Shown one piece after another: positions 24,401 to 35,988 of a stretch of DNA of 64,000 nt. Numbering within the stretch: the first letter of the stretch is position 1; every line of letters begins with the position of its first letter. This stretch comes from Tragulus kanchil (taxonomy: Eukaryota; Chordata; Mammalia; Artiodactyla; Tragulidae), in contig JAIOJX010000002.1 of assembly GCA_022376925.1 (NCBI GenBank), positions 66,977,001-67,041,000 of the forward strand. Direction: 5' to 3'. The translations under genes and the position numbers were made by a program. Under the pieces are notes generated by a model. It was not told where the DNA came from, did not search any database, and saw nothing but the letters and a program-made list of their open reading frames with translations.

Positions 24401-25252
24401 TCAACTCAAAATGGATTAAAGGCCTAAATGTAAGACCAGAAACCATAAAACTCTTGGAGGAGAATATAGGTAAAACTCTGAAGGACATAAATGAAAGTAA
24501 GATCTTCACTGACCCACCTACTAGAATAGTGGAACTAAAAACAAAAATTAACATGTGGGACGTAATGAAACTTAAAAGCTTTTGTAGAGCAAAATAAACT
24601 ACAAATAAGGTGAATAGGCAACCCGCAGACAGGGAGTAAATAATAGCAAATGAAACAACAGACAAAGAGTTAACTTCCAAAATCTACAAGCAACTCAGAC
24701 AATTCAACTTTGGAAAGATGAACAATCAAAAAATGGGAAAAGGACCTAAACAGACAGCTCTCAAAGGGGACATATAGATGGCCAAAAAACACATGAAACA
24801 ATGCTCAACATCACTTATTATTAGAGAAATGCAAATCAAAAGTACAATGAGATATCACCTCACACCCGTCAGAATGGCCATCATCCACACATCGACAGAC
24901 AATACCTGCTGGAGAGGGTACGGAGAAAAGGGAACCCTCTTGCATTGCTGGTGGGAATGTCAATTGATACAGCCGCTATGAAAGACAATATGGAGAGTCC
25001 TTAAAAAGCTAAAAATAGAAGCACCATACAACCCAGCAATCCAACCATTAGGCTTATACCCAGATGTTATCAAAACTGACAGAAGCACCTGTACCCCAAT
25101 GTTTATTGTAGTTCTCTACACAATAGCTAGATCATGGAAACAAGCTAGATGTCCATCAATGAATGAATGGATTAAGAAGCACTGGTACGTATATACAAAG
25201 GAGTACTTCTCAGCTGTAAAAAGAAATGCAGAAGACTCAGCCCTAATGAGGT
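21471..25252 (+). pseudogene. L1 number 1 ORF2, reverse transcriptase and C-terminal remnant
   Basis: The 231-codon frame 21471-22166 holds the linker and first reverse transcriptase motifs ([43 protein letters not shown]). The catalytic FADD is at 22507-22518 and again at 23593-23604 in the D7 copy. The thumb region [12 protein letters not shown] follows. The Cys-rich end reads [18 protein letters not shown] (from 24907), with Tyr where L1 number 2 has Cys. Multiple stops and frameshifts disable it. Confidence 0.87.
22075..24264. repeat. Tandem duplication D7, two copies of about 1086-1096 bp
   Basis: The left copy 22075-23170 and right copy 23171-24264. The offset falls from 1096 to 1086 because the right copy reads GAGCAATTTTACCCCTGC where the left reads GAGCAAGTTGGGTTAATCCC, about 40 bases after its start. 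The left copy has an indel close to its end (GGCAATCAATCGAG against GGTCAATGGAACAAGATCGAG). The middle is essentially identical. It doubles the L1 catalytic region. Confidence 0.96.
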
Positions 25253-25633
25253 GACTGGATCTAGAACCTATCATAAAAAATGAAGTAAGTCAAAAAGAGA
25301 AAGACAAGTACAGTATACTAGCACATATATATGGAATCTAATAGGATGGTAATGATAACACATGCAGTGGAAAAACAGACATGGAGAATAGACATATGGA
25401 CATTGTGGGGAATGAACAGTGGGTGAGAGGCATAAAGGAAGTGTCATAACCTATACTATCATGAAAAAAATAACTACTGTCATTGCATTGTGAGAAAAGG
25501 GGATCATGCAGGGGCACTGTGTGATGGCCTGGAGGGGTGGGACGGGAGAGATATACATATGACTAATCAGGGATCATACATATGTGTAAACAGCACAACT
25601 CTGTAAAAGGAAAAAGTAAAATTAAAATTAAAA
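25253..25633 (+). other. L1 number 1 3' UTR and tail
   Basis: Non-coding end of the element: GAAGTAAGTCAAAAAGAGAA, GGAATCTAATAGGATGG, a G-rich stretch (GGAGGGGTGGGACGGG), CATATGACTAATCAGGGATC, CAGCACAACTCTGTAAAAGG and an impure A-rich tail. The same order is seen in L1 number 2, so the two belong to one L1 lineage. Confidence 0.8.
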
Positions 25634-26597
25634 AGAAGTGGGCATTGGAAAATGGACTGGTTCCAAATTGGGAAAGGAGTCTATCAGTGCTGTGTATTGT
25701 CACCCTGTTTGTTGAACTTTTTTGCAGAGTACATCATACAAAATGCCAAGCTGGATGAATCTTAAGATAGAATCTAGATTGCTGGGAGAAATACCAACAA
25801 CTTCAACGTCGATTTAGGATTTGAATCCAGCTAGATTTAGATTTGAATCCAGCTAGTCAGCAGATATGCAGATATGCAGATGATACCACTCGAGTGGCAA
25901 AAAGCAAAGAGAAACTAAAGATACTCTTGAGGAAGGTGAAAGAAGAGAGTGAAAAAACTGGCTTGAAACTCAGCATTCAAAAAGCTAAGATCATGCCATC
26001 CCATCCTATCACATCATGGCAGACAGAAGGGGGAAAATGTGGAAGCAGTGACAGATTTTCTTTTCTTGGGCTCCAAAATCACTTGGCAGTGACTACAGCC
26101 TTAAAATTAAAAGACACTTGCTCCTTTGAAGGAATGATATGACAGAACTAGAGAGCATACTTAAAAACAGAGATACTCACTTTGCCAAAAGATCTGTATA
26201 GTCAAAGCTGTGCTTTTTCTAGTAGTCATGTATGGGTGTTTAAGAGTTGGACAGTAAAAAAGGCTGAGTACCATAGAATTGATACTTTATAATTGTGGTG
26301 CTGGAGAGTCCCTTGGACTACGAGATCAAAGCAGTCAATCCTAAAGGAAATCAATCCTAGATATCTATTAAAAGGACTAATGCTGAAGCTTAAGCTCCAA
26401 TACTTTGGCCACGTGATGTGAAGAGCCAACTCATTGGAAAAGACCGTGGTGTTGGCAAAGACTGGATGCAAAAGAAGCAGTTGACAGAGGAGGAGATGGT
26501 ATCACTGACTCAATGGAACTGAATTTGAGCAAACTAGTTCATGGAGTGGCAGATAGTGAAAATGACTTAGCGACTGAACAACAACAACAGTAACAAA
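25634..26597 (+). pseudogene. BovB LINE, 3' third with reverse transcriptase core remnant
   Basis: Continuation of the BovB from 14903 after the L1. The frame 25843-26142 keeps the catalytic RYADDT (YADD at 25873-25884), then KVKEESEKTGLKLSIQKAKI. The end GACTTAGCGACTGAACAAC followed by AACAACAAC is the typical BovB 3' end. Stops and frameshifts are frequent. A foreign 57-base piece interrupts it just before the catalytic motif. The last part is doubled by D8. Confidence 0.87.
25810..25866 (+). other. Foreign insert in BovB matching a downstream MIR
   Basis: Between AACAACTTCAA and GATATGCAGATGATACC, where BovB normally has only a few bases, lie two partial copies of the segment GGATTTGAATCCAGCTAG. 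The second continues into TCAGCAGAT. The same run, with TTTAG in front, occurs at 28851-28881 and 29931-29961 in a MIR. It is either a templated insertion from 3 kb downstream or an assembly mosaic. The neighbouring GATATGCA is also doubled. Confidence 0.75.
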
Positions 26598-27340
26598 GCC
26601 CTGATGTTGCTGGTTTATGTCCAAATAGTATTTTATGTTTCTTTGTCTCTATTCTTATTGATCTACCCTATCTTAATAATTATCTCACCTCCATTACTCC
26701 CCCAGCTCCCTCCATCCTCCACATTTCTGCTGGAGAGAACTTTGAAAATGCAAATTTAACTATATTAGTACTTTGCTTTAATAACTTTCTATAATTAACT
26801 TCTTTAGAATTAGACTTTTTCTTATCTAAAATCTAGTTTTCATATTGCTTCATACTACTAATAATACAGTCCTCATTTTGGAAGGAAATTCAACAAAGTT
26901 ATTTAAGTGATAGAAGCATAAAATCCTAGAATTGAAAGACTTTTCTAGGGACACCACTGAAACATCTTTCTCTTCTCTGGAGGTATCCAAGCAGAAATCA
27001 TTTGTCAAGTAAGAGGGACTCAAAATAGAGGGAATTTAAATCTTAGATATGACCTGAATTAAATGAACTTTCAACCTTCATCCGAATCAACTCTGGAATG
27101 TTTGATTTGGAGAAGTCTTATTTGTATTTTCTAGGCTCAGCTTAATGACATTTTATTCATGAAGCTTTCCTCATCTTTAGATGTAAGTGGTTTTTTAAAA
27201 ACTTGTTTTAACCTTATAGACAGAACATATACTTTTTATTTTTGACACATGGAATGTACTAAGTAATGCTGAATGAATATATTAATACAAAGCAATTGAT
27301 TTTTTTTTACATTCTAATTTGTATTGTTATTACTATCATG
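26598..27340. other. Intergenic stretch, possibly L2-like in part
   Basis: No coding signal. About 26650-26920 has weak resemblance to a decayed L2 3' region (pyrimidine-rich CTCCCTCCATCCTCCACATT, then TTTGAAAATGCAAATTTAAC). I would not rely on it. The duplicate copy lies at 27708-28450. Confidence 0.35.
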
Positions 27341-27502
27341 TCAAGAACCCAAACTTTGCCTTCAAGGAGACTTTAGTTTAAATTCTGGTTCTAGTTCTTG
27401 GTAGTTTTGTGAAATTAGAAGAAATGATTGATTAATGATTGTGAAGCTTGGTTTCCTCCTCTATATATTGCAGATACTAACCTTTTTTGAATTTTAAGCT
27501 TA

Positions 27503-27706
27503 AGCTCCAATACTTTGGCCACGTGATGTGAAGAGCCAACTCATTGGAAAAGACCGTGGTGTTGGCAAAGACTGGATGCAAAAGAAGCAGTTGACAGAGG
27601 AGGAGATGGTATCACTGACTCAATGGAACTGAATTTGAGCAAACTAGTTCATGGAGTGGCAGATAGTGAAAATGACTTAGCGACTGAACAACAACAACAG
27701 TAACAA
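27503..27706 (+). mobile_element. BovB 3' end, D8 second copy
   Basis: The last 200 bases of the BovB repeated by D8, ending again in CTGAACAACAACAACAG. It is not an independent insertion. Confidence 0.85.
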
Positions 27707-28444
27707 AGCCCTGATGTTGCTGGTTTATGTCCAAATAGTATTTTATGTTTCTTTGTCTCTATTCTTATTGATCTACCCTATCTTAATAATTATCTCACCT
27801 CCATTACTCCCCCAGCTCCCTCCATCCTCCACATTTCTGCTGGAGAGAACTTTGAAAATGCAAATTTAACTATATTAGTACTTTGCTTTAATAACTTTCT
27901 ATAATTAACTTCTTTAGAATTAGACTTTTTCTTATCTAAAATCTAGTTTTCATATTGCTTCATACTACTAATAATACAGTCCTCATTTTGGAAGGAAATT
28001 CAACAAAGTTATTTAAGTGATAGAAGCATAAAATCCTAGAATTGAAAGACTTTTCTAGGGACACCACTGAAACATCTTTCTCTTCTCTGGAGGTATCCAA
28101 GCAGAAATCATTTGTCAAGTAAGAGGGACTCAAAATAGAGGGAATTTAAATCTTAGATATGACCTGAATTAAATGAACTTTCAACCTTCATCCGAATCAA
28201 CTCTGGAATGTTTGATTTGGAGAAGTCTTATTTGTATTTTCTAGGCTCAGCTTAATGACATTTTATTCATGAAGCTTTCCCTCATCTTTAGATGTAAGTG
28301 GTTTTTTAAAAACTTGTTTTAACCTTATAGACAGAACATATACTTTTTATTTTTGACACATGGAATGTACTAAGTAATGCTGAATGAATATATTAATACA
28401 AAGCAATTGATTTTTTTTTACATTCTAATTTGTATTGTTATTAC

Positions 28445-28620
28445 TATCATGTCAAGAACCCAAACTTTGCCTTCAAGGAGACTTTAGTTTAAATTCTGGT
28501 TCTAGTTCTTGGTAGTTTTGTGAAATTAGAAGAAATGATTGATTAATGATTGTGAAGCTTGGTTTCCTCCTCTATATATTGCAGATACTAACTTTTGCTC
28601 TTAGAATTTTAGTAAGGATT
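28445..28620 (+). mobile_element. MIR-like SINE, sense
   Basis: AATTCTGGTTCTAGTTCTTG, GTTTTGTGAAAT and CTTGGTTTCCTCCTCTATA follow the MIR sense order (GGTTCGAATCC, then GTGTGACCTTGGGCAAG, then CTCAGTTTCCTCATCTGTA). It is heavily diverged. Because D8 and D9 overlap here, the segment is present three times, at about 27345, 28445 and 29540. Confidence 0.5.
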
Positions 28621-30633
28621 TTTTTTTTTAATTTACACTTAAGAAAGCTTGAGAAATTCTTACTACCTTTTTATAAATTCAATCTTCACTTATTGAGTTC
28701 TTATTATGTACCAGCTTTCTGCTCTAATTCATCTGATCCTTATAAGCAACCCTATGACTGGTTCTAGTACAGGTCCATTTTATAGATGAGGATGAAAGGC
28801 AGAGAAAAATTAAGTAACATTCCAGTGTCTCACAAATAGTAAACAGTACATTTAGGATTTGAATCCAGCTAGTCAGCAGATGCCAGTCTCTCAACCTCTG
28901 TGTTTTCCAGACTCAGCAAATTACTCCCATTGATGAGAGATGTTGACAGACAATCACATAAAAGTCCAGAAGTCTTTTCCAAAGTTACTGTGAGCCTTTG
29001 CTGGGCCAATTTAGTTCATTTGTGTTTCACTGATAAATCTGCAAATGAGCTGAGGACTTCTTGGAGGAATGGAGGGGCAACGTTTCAGATTTAAAACAAG
29101 CTAGCAATTAATTCATCATAATCAGATCTGTAGAAGACTTAACTGGATTAGAAAGACCCTTTAACAGTATATTATTTATTGAAACAGGATGAAGTAAACT
29201 CTATTTTTTCAGGCATAACACAGTAAGTAGAAATAAACCCCAAAGAATAGCAAACATTATAGACTCAGTTAAGTGCACATTTTTACCTGTCCCTTGCTAA
29301 CATGATTAAGTAATTGCTTCCAAATGGTTTGACAGTTTGGTCATAACCAATCCCACTAATGATAGGGTACTGGAGAACTCATTTATTTGCCAGGGGTATA
29401 AAAAGAATTGCATGATCTAATGAGGTTTTCCTATCAATAATATCTGTGAAACATACTATTTAGTAATACTTCAGAGAGATGCATATGTAATTTGAAGTAA
29501 ATTAATACAACCAGCGGTGTCTATTTTGGGACTCAAATCCGATTGAAGTTGTTCAAGGAGACTTTAGTTTAAATTCTGGTTCTAGTTCTTGGTAGTTTTG
29601 TGAAATTAGAAGAAATGATTGATTAATGATTGTGAAGCTTGGTTTCCTCCTCTATATATTGCAGATACTAACTTTTGCTCTTAGAATTTTAGTAAGGATT
29701 TTTTTTTTTAATTTACACTTAAGAAAGCTTGAGAAATTCTTACTACCTTTTTATAAATTCAATCTTCACTTATTGAGTTCTTATTATGTACCAGCTTTCT
29801 GCTCTAATTCATCTGATCCTTATAAGCAACCCTATGACTGGTTCTAGTACAGGTCCATTTTATAGATGAGGATGAAAGGCAGAGAAAAATTAAGTAACAT
29901 TCCAGTGTCTCACAAATAGTAAACAGTACATTTAGGATTTGAATCCAGCTAGTCAGCAGATGCCAGTCTCTCAACCTCTGTGTTTTCCAGACTCAGCAAA
30001 TTACTCCCATTGATGAGAGATGTTGACAGACAATCACATAAAAGTCCAGAAGTCTTTTCCAAAGTTACTGTGAGCCTTTGCTGGGCCAATTTAGTTCATT
30101 TGTGTTTCACTGATAAATCTGCAAATGAGCTGAGGACTTCTTGGAGGAATGGAGGGGCAACGTTTCAGATTTAAAACAAGCTAGCAATTAATTCATCATA
30201 ATCAGATCTGTAGAAGACTTAACTGGATTAGAAAGACCCTTTAACAGTATATTATTTATTGAAACAGGATGAAGTAAACTCTATTTTTTCAGGCATAACA
30301 CAGTAAGTAGAAATAAACCCCAAAGAATAGCAAACATTATAGACTCAGTTAAGTGCACATTTTTACCTGTCCCTTGCTAACATGATTAAGTAATTGCTTC
30401 CAAATGGTTTGACAGTTTGGTCATAACCAATCCCACTAATGATAGGGTACTGGAGAACTCATTTATTTGCCAGGGGTATAAAAAGAATTGCATGATCTAA
30501 TGAGGTTTTCCTATCAATAATATCTGTGAAACATACTATTTAGTAATACTTCAGAGAGATGCATATGTAATTTGAAGTAAATTAATACAACCAGCGGTGT
30601 CTATTTTGGGACTCAAATCCGATTGAAGTTGTT
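28472..30633. repeat. Tandem duplication D9, two copies of 1080 bp
   Basis: The left copy 28472-29551 and right copy 29552-30633 are at offset 1080. The unit starts at TTCAAGGAGACTTTAG and ends at TTGAAGTTGTT. I noticed no internal difference. It contains both MIRs plus unique DNA. Confidence 0.98.
28680..28890 (-). mobile_element. MIR SINE, antisense
   Basis: TTATTGAGTTCTTATTATGT, CCTTATAAGCAACCCTATGA, TTTTATAGATGAGGATGAAA, AAATTAAGTAACATTCCAG and GGATTTGAATCCAGCTAG give the classic reverse complement order of MIR. A duplicate lies at 29760-29970 through D9. It is the apparent source of the piece found in BovB at 25810. Confidence 0.75.
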
Positions 30634-32656
30634 ATGGCATGTTTGTCCTTGTGTGCCTGCCTGGTTACCAGGAGAGTCTGCTCTGGGCTGTGTGTTAAGC
30701 AGAAGATAGTGCTTTGTTTGGGCCTCTTGGAGACTTGCATTACTAACTCTGACTGAGAACCAGTGGCTAACAGCACCTCTCAGACTCCCCAGCTCACATC
30801 TTTATTGTTAAGTTTCTCATTTGTGCACAATAAATGTCAAATAACTGTTTACCAAATTAATGAAAAAGAGTCCGTCACTCAACCTCACTCTCATGAGGTT
30901 GGGAGAGGGCAACAATTCTGGGATGAAGAACTGGACACACTTAAAGAGTGTTTTTGAAAGTGACTCGATCAAACTCAGCACTTAAGCTGGTTAGAGGAAT
31001 GGAATGTGTCCTCTCTGAGGCAAAAGTCACCTACATCTGGGCTTTAACCAGCTATCTAGAGGCAGAATTCCAGACATATGTGATATAGCCTCAGGAATCA
31101 TTTGTGTGACAACATGGTGTGTAAGTGGGGTTTCTATATGTAGACACAAGTCTTCAGAGAAAATAATTATTTAGGTTCCAAAATCTATGCAATAATTATG
31201 CAGTATTTAATAATGATAGGGAAATATTGGAGATCTCACTAACCCCAGAGTTAACTGGAGTTTATTGCCCATGACACAGCTGCCCATTAAAGGGGTAGAT
31301 CTTAGCAGGTTTGCAGGGACCAGACCTCTGCACTAGTTCATAAGAATAAGGAACAGAAGCTTTCTTACAATAAGGCACCTTTATATACCATTAGTACTGT
31401 AGAAATATTGCCAAGGGACCATGAGATTTTCAGGTACCCATAAAAGTGTTTCAGGGCTGAAAAAAGCATTGTCTTCAAGTATGAAAATACAATACAAAAA
31501 TTGAAATTAACAAATGTTTAAGTGAATTCAAACTATAGCATCATTTATTCTATCACTTGTTAAATTTATTAATAATTAAATATATTGATTTTTTTTGTGA
31601 ACATATTTTGTAATCTTAGAGAGATGCATATGTAATTTGAAGTAAATTAATACAACCAGCGGTGTCTATTTTGGGACTCAAATCCGATTGAAGTTGTTAT
31701 GGCATGTTTGTCCTTGTGTGCCTGCCTGGTTACCAGGAGAGTCTGCTCTGGGCTGTGTGTTAAGCAGAAGATAGTGCTTTGTTTGGGCCTCTTGGAGACT
31801 TGCATTACTAACTCTGACTGAGAACCAGTGGCTAACAGCACCTCTCAGACTCCCCAGCTCACATCTTTATTGTTAAGTTTCTCATTTGTGCACAATAAAT
31901 GTCAAATAACTGTTTACCAAATTAATGAAAAAGAGTCCGTCACTCAACCTCACTCTCATGAGGTTGGGAGAGGGCAACAATTCTGGGATGAAGAACTGGA
32001 CACACTTAAAGAGTGTTTTTGAAAGTGACTCGATCAAACTCAGCACTTAAGCTGGTTAGAGGAATGGAATGTGTCCTCTCTGAGGCAAAAGTCACCTACA
32101 TCTGGGCTTTAACCAGCTATCTAGAGGCAGAATTCCAGACATATGTGATATAGCCTCAGGAATCATTTGTGTGACAACATGGTGTGTAAGTGGGGTTTCT
32201 ATATGTAGACACAAGTCTTCAGAGAAAATAATTATTTAGGTTCCAAAATCTATGCAATAATTATGCAGTATTTAATAATGATAGGGAAATATTGAGATCT
32301 CACTAACCCCAGAGTTAACTGGAGTTTATTGCCCATGACACAGCTGCCCATTAAAGGGGTAGATCTTAGCAGGTTTGCAGGGACCAGACCTCTGCACTAG
32401 TTCATAAGAATAAGGAACAGAAGCTTTCTTACAATAAGGCACCTTTATATACCATTAGTACTGTAGAAATATTGCCAAGGGACCATGAGATTTTCAGGTA
32501 CCCATAAAAGTGTTTCAGGGCTGAAAAAAGCATTGTCTTCAAGTATGAAAATACAATACAAAAATTGAAATTAACAAATGTTTAAGTGAATTCAAACTAT
32601 AGCATCATTTATTCTATCACTTGTTAAATTTATTAATAATTAAATATATTGATTTT
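30553..32656. repeat. Tandem duplication D10, two copies of 1065 bp
   Basis: The left copy 30553-31617 and right copy 31618-32656 are at offset 1065. The last 25 bases of the left copy (31593-31617, from TTTTGTGAACATATTTTG) do not match the right copy's ATTTGGAAATAG continuation, so the disagreement is at the junction. A GG/G difference lies near 31231/32294. D9 and D10 overlap by about 80 bases. Confidence 0.97.
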
Positions 32657-33290
32657 ATTTGGAAATAGTTTGGGGGTTGAATTTTTTCACCTTGCCAAAA
32701 TTCTCAAGATGAGTGATGACCACAGAAAATTTACATGCCATGTAATTTCTAAAACAAAATTATAAAGCTCTTTCAAAAATTTTACACCAAAATATTATGT
32801 TAATTATATTTAACAAGGCCATAGGAGCATTTTTAACATGTTTGGCACAATAGTATGGTTACCCAAGACTAAAGTAACTTGAATTACACTGTAATGATAA
32901 GCAACAGGGAAGATGTCCACAAAAACAGCATCAGGTAAATTTAAGAGAAAGCATCTGAGAAGTCTCACTGATAGGCAGAGTCTAGGGATGGAGACGTGGC
33001 ACTCTGGACCACCAGGGAGGGTTGTCAACAAGTAGTTGGCTTTCCTCCAACACCATGAGAGAATTGGCAAAAGAAAGTCATGGCCATAGTTCTAGAGAAC
33101 CAAAACTGGGACTTAGTGTCAGGGTTTTTTCCTGTGGTTAAGTCAGATACTGGATTACTACAAGCTAGAACAAGGTAAAAGCTGGCCTTGGTAGTGAATT
33201 TGACATGTTTTTGAGTCATGAGTTTTAAGCCATGACTTAATTCAGTTTTCCCTCTGATCAAATATGGGTCCCAGAGCCTACATGGATTAA
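30634..33290. other. Intergenic unique DNA, no recognised gene
   Basis: I recognise no exon or repeat apart from the D10 doubling. Opposed short open frames at 30582-30776 and 30763-30957 (duplicated at 31647-31841 and 31828-32022) carry no domain. The moderately GC-richer part 30634-30960 would be the first place to test for conservation. Confidence 0.5.
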
Positions 33291-33294
33291 GACA

Positions 33295-33440
33295 GTCAAC
33301 ATGTATTAACTAAGCACCTACTACGTGCCAGAGACTGTGCTAAATACTGGGTATATTAGCAAACAATTAGATGCTAATTCCTAGACCACAGTGTTTACTG
33401 CCTAATAAGAAGTATAGGATGCTAAGAAAGTAGCACAAAG
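33295..33440 (-). mobile_element. MIR-like fragment, antisense
   Basis: TTAACTAAGCACCTACTACG, then TGCCAGAGACTGTGCTAAAT, is the familiar antisense MIR end, followed by decayed sequence. Confidence 0.6.
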
Positions 33441-35695
33441 ACTGGGAGCAAGAGACCAAGATAGAGCATTACAGAAAAATCAAACATGAGCAAGTGTGCC
33501 CAGAACTAGGGGTATTATTGATAGGACAATTTTTTGACATCACAGCAGAAATTGCTAGAGTGCTGGATGAGAGTGAGCCTTGGGGATACAGCTGTAGATT
33601 TTGTGGGACTGTCACACCAATCAGGACTGAAGGGCTCTCAACGAGCCCTTCCTGGACAAGGTCTTCCCAGGGCGATATGTGACACTAAGAAATGCTTTAT
33701 TGGAATATGTTGGAAGAGGTCTGTATTACTGCATTTTCTCTCAGTAATGAGCTATTGTTAAAATTTTTTCTCTTATGCTGTCACTTCCTTTCAGATACTG
33801 TGGCTACTATCTTTGCAAATAATCAATGTCAGCCTATTGGACTGTCCAGTTGAGAAATCTGTCCCTTTTAATCTTTAACGTGTAGCTGAGGCCCTTGCAG
33901 CCTTAGACATCCCTAACACATGTATAATTCTCTAGAATTAAAAAGAAGTTATTTTCAAGATCAATTACCATCAACATCAAAACTATTGTCTATGGCACAC
34001 ATCTCATGCAAGCAGTAAGCACTGACTGTACAAAGTAGTTTTAACTGGAGCCCACTCAGTTCAAATGAATTCATGCAGAGAAAATAAAAACCAGTGAGAA
34101 GGCAGCTTGATCTGAGTAGCCTTTTTGTTTGTTTGTTTTTCTTTTCTACCTCCAGCAGTCCTTTTCAGAGTGCCTTACTCATGAAATATTTGCTAAAATT
34201 AAAAGTGTATAAAGCTTGGTGTATCTTTCCAGTGCCGTGTCTGATTTTTAAAGCCAGCTAGTGTAAGTTGAATCCCCTAACTTTTTAAAATTTTAGAGAT
34301 AGTACCCCTGTCCTGTCTCTTTGCCTTTCTCCGGAGGGAGATGAAATGTGATAATGCAGTCATTTGTACTGAGCATGTTCCAGCTGAAAGGCCTTTGTGT
34401 AGGTGCTTTGAGTCTCAGAGAAAGGTAGTCATTGTTTGTCTCTAGTATTTTAAGATGACCTCGCGGATAGAGTTGTATCTCCAAGTGACTGAAATGGCTA
34501 TGGTCTCAGGGGCATGTGGTAAGGTTTTCCTTTGGTTTGTGGTGAAAGCCTATTTGCAGGGCCTGGTATTTGCAGCACAACCTTTCTTTAGGTTGCTTGT
34601 CAGGATGAGTTGGCTCGTGTCTGTTAGTTGCACACCAGGTTCCTCTGTTAACGGGTGTTCTATTCCAGAATTCCATAGTTACCAAGAAATGAACTGTGTC
34701 AACACAAGGTTTTATTGTGTTCTGAAGCACTTTGGGGCCTCTGACAGCTGCTCTCATTTTTCAGAGCAAACTGCTGCTGAAGGCTTGGCAAAGGTTAATT
34801 TGTAAATGTATTCTATGCTGCTATATGTGGCATCTCCCTCGGTATTTGAATCATTCAGCACATAACCCCACTGTTAGGTCATTTTTTTTTTGAAATTTGT
34901 GTTGGTCACCTTTAAAACTGCATCAATCTTGGTAATGGAAAAAAAGTCAATGTAATGATCCACTTTGAAAGTAAACAGTGTAACTTGACTTTGGTTTGAG
35001 AGCCTATTATCATGTGGTAACATCATTCTATTCCAATGACATTATCTGCTAAGGATACTATGATGGTGGAAAATATTTCAATCTTGTTATCGGAACAATG
35101 AAGCTGTGATATTTAATTATAGAGAACTATGCTTAATTTGAGGAATCTGGTATGTTGACTATCACAGTTTACTAATATGTAGCTTGGGCAGTGGTAATCA
35201 AATTTGCAGAGACTCACCCATGTTATTGATTCAGCACTTTTCCTTACTTTCTGATTGTATCTTTTGAAATTTGAGTTCTTCCAATTTTTTTGCTGATTAG
35301 CAAATTAATTAATGAACTCATTTAAAAACTGTAGTGGTGGATAGTGACAAACAGCTAGGGCATAGAGAGTAACACGGCTCCAGTTTTTATTCTGTGAGGG
35401 TGAAACCTGTATACACAGCAAGAAAAGTATTTCCAAGTTGAAATGTTAGCACATTGGAGAAGGTGCATTCTTTCTCTCCCTATGAACACACACATGCTCA
35501 TAGAGTGTTGAGGAAATTAAAACAGAGAGCCCTATGACTACATTGATTGAACTATTCCATTATGAATAAAAGTTGTCCTTAAAATGGTAGAGAAGGTGGC
35601 AGGGGATAAAATTTGAAAGGCGATTCAGGGTACTTTCTATTCTGTAGTAACTTTCCTCCTGACAATCAGTCATCCCATTCTGTATCTGATTCAAG
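33441..35695. other. Intergenic unique DNA, no recognised gene
   Basis: This is the longest stretch in the window that is neither duplicated nor clearly repetitive. A 116-codon open frame on the plus strand (34455-34805) and shorter frames at 33494-33761 lack any recognised domain or convincing start context. No splice-bounded exon is evident. Confidence 0.5.
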
Positions 35696-35781
35696 TATTA
35701 GTTGGCTTACAATTTAATTTCAGGTATACAACATAGTGATTTGATATTTTTGTACTTTACACAACTTAGCGAAAATATGAA

Positions 35782-35988
35782 AGTGTTAGTTGATCAATCT
35801 TGTCTGACTCTTTGCAACTCCGTGGACTGTAGCCTGCCAGGCTTCTCAGTCCATGAGATTCTTCAGGCAAGAGTACTGGAGTGGGTTGCCACTCCCTTCT
35901 CCAGGGGGTCTTCCTGACCCAGGGATTGAACCCTGGTCTCCTCCACTGGAGGCAGATTCTTTAGTATCTGAGCCATCGTGGAAGAGTC
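35782..35988 (-). mobile_element. Bov-tA SINE
   Basis: Antisense Bov-tA: GTTGATCAATCTTGTCTGAC, GGACTGTAGCCTGCCAGGCT, CAGGCAAGAGTACTGGAGTG, GACCCAGGGATTGAACCC and CTGAGCCATCGTGGAAGA. It is inserted in the 3' UTR of the old antisense L1. Confidence 0.88.

Larger units (their letters stand above)
14904..25633 (+). mobile_element. L1 number 1, full-length type, inserted in BovB
   Basis: A LINE-1 with a 5' UTR opening at GAAGTGGAGTTAAGATGGTG, then ORF1, ORF2 (endonuclease, reverse transcriptase, Cys-rich tail), a 3' UTR and an A-rich tail. Target-site duplications of 15-16 bases lie at both ends. The span of about 10.7 kb shrinks to about 7.0 kb when D5, D6 and D7 and the nested SINE are removed, a full-length size. 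Stops and small deletions break both ORFs, so it is dead. It lies in the same direction as the BovB it interrupts and must be younger than it. Confidence 0.9.
26387..28596. repeat. Tandem duplication D8, two copies of 1110 bp
   Basis: The left copy 26387-27496 starts in the 3' end of BovB. The right copy 27497-28596 follows at offset 1110, starting at AAGCTTAAGCTCCAATAC. Differences are an extra C near 28281 and a messy left-copy end (CCTTTTTTGAATTTTAAGC where the right has CTTTTGCTCTTAGAATTTTAG). The unit crosses the BovB boundary into unique DNA. Confidence 0.97.

Noticed and set aside
34455..34805. 116-codon plus-strand open frame
   Set aside because: No domain, motif or start context was recognised; an antisense frame of 83 codons overlaps it. 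Treated as chance.
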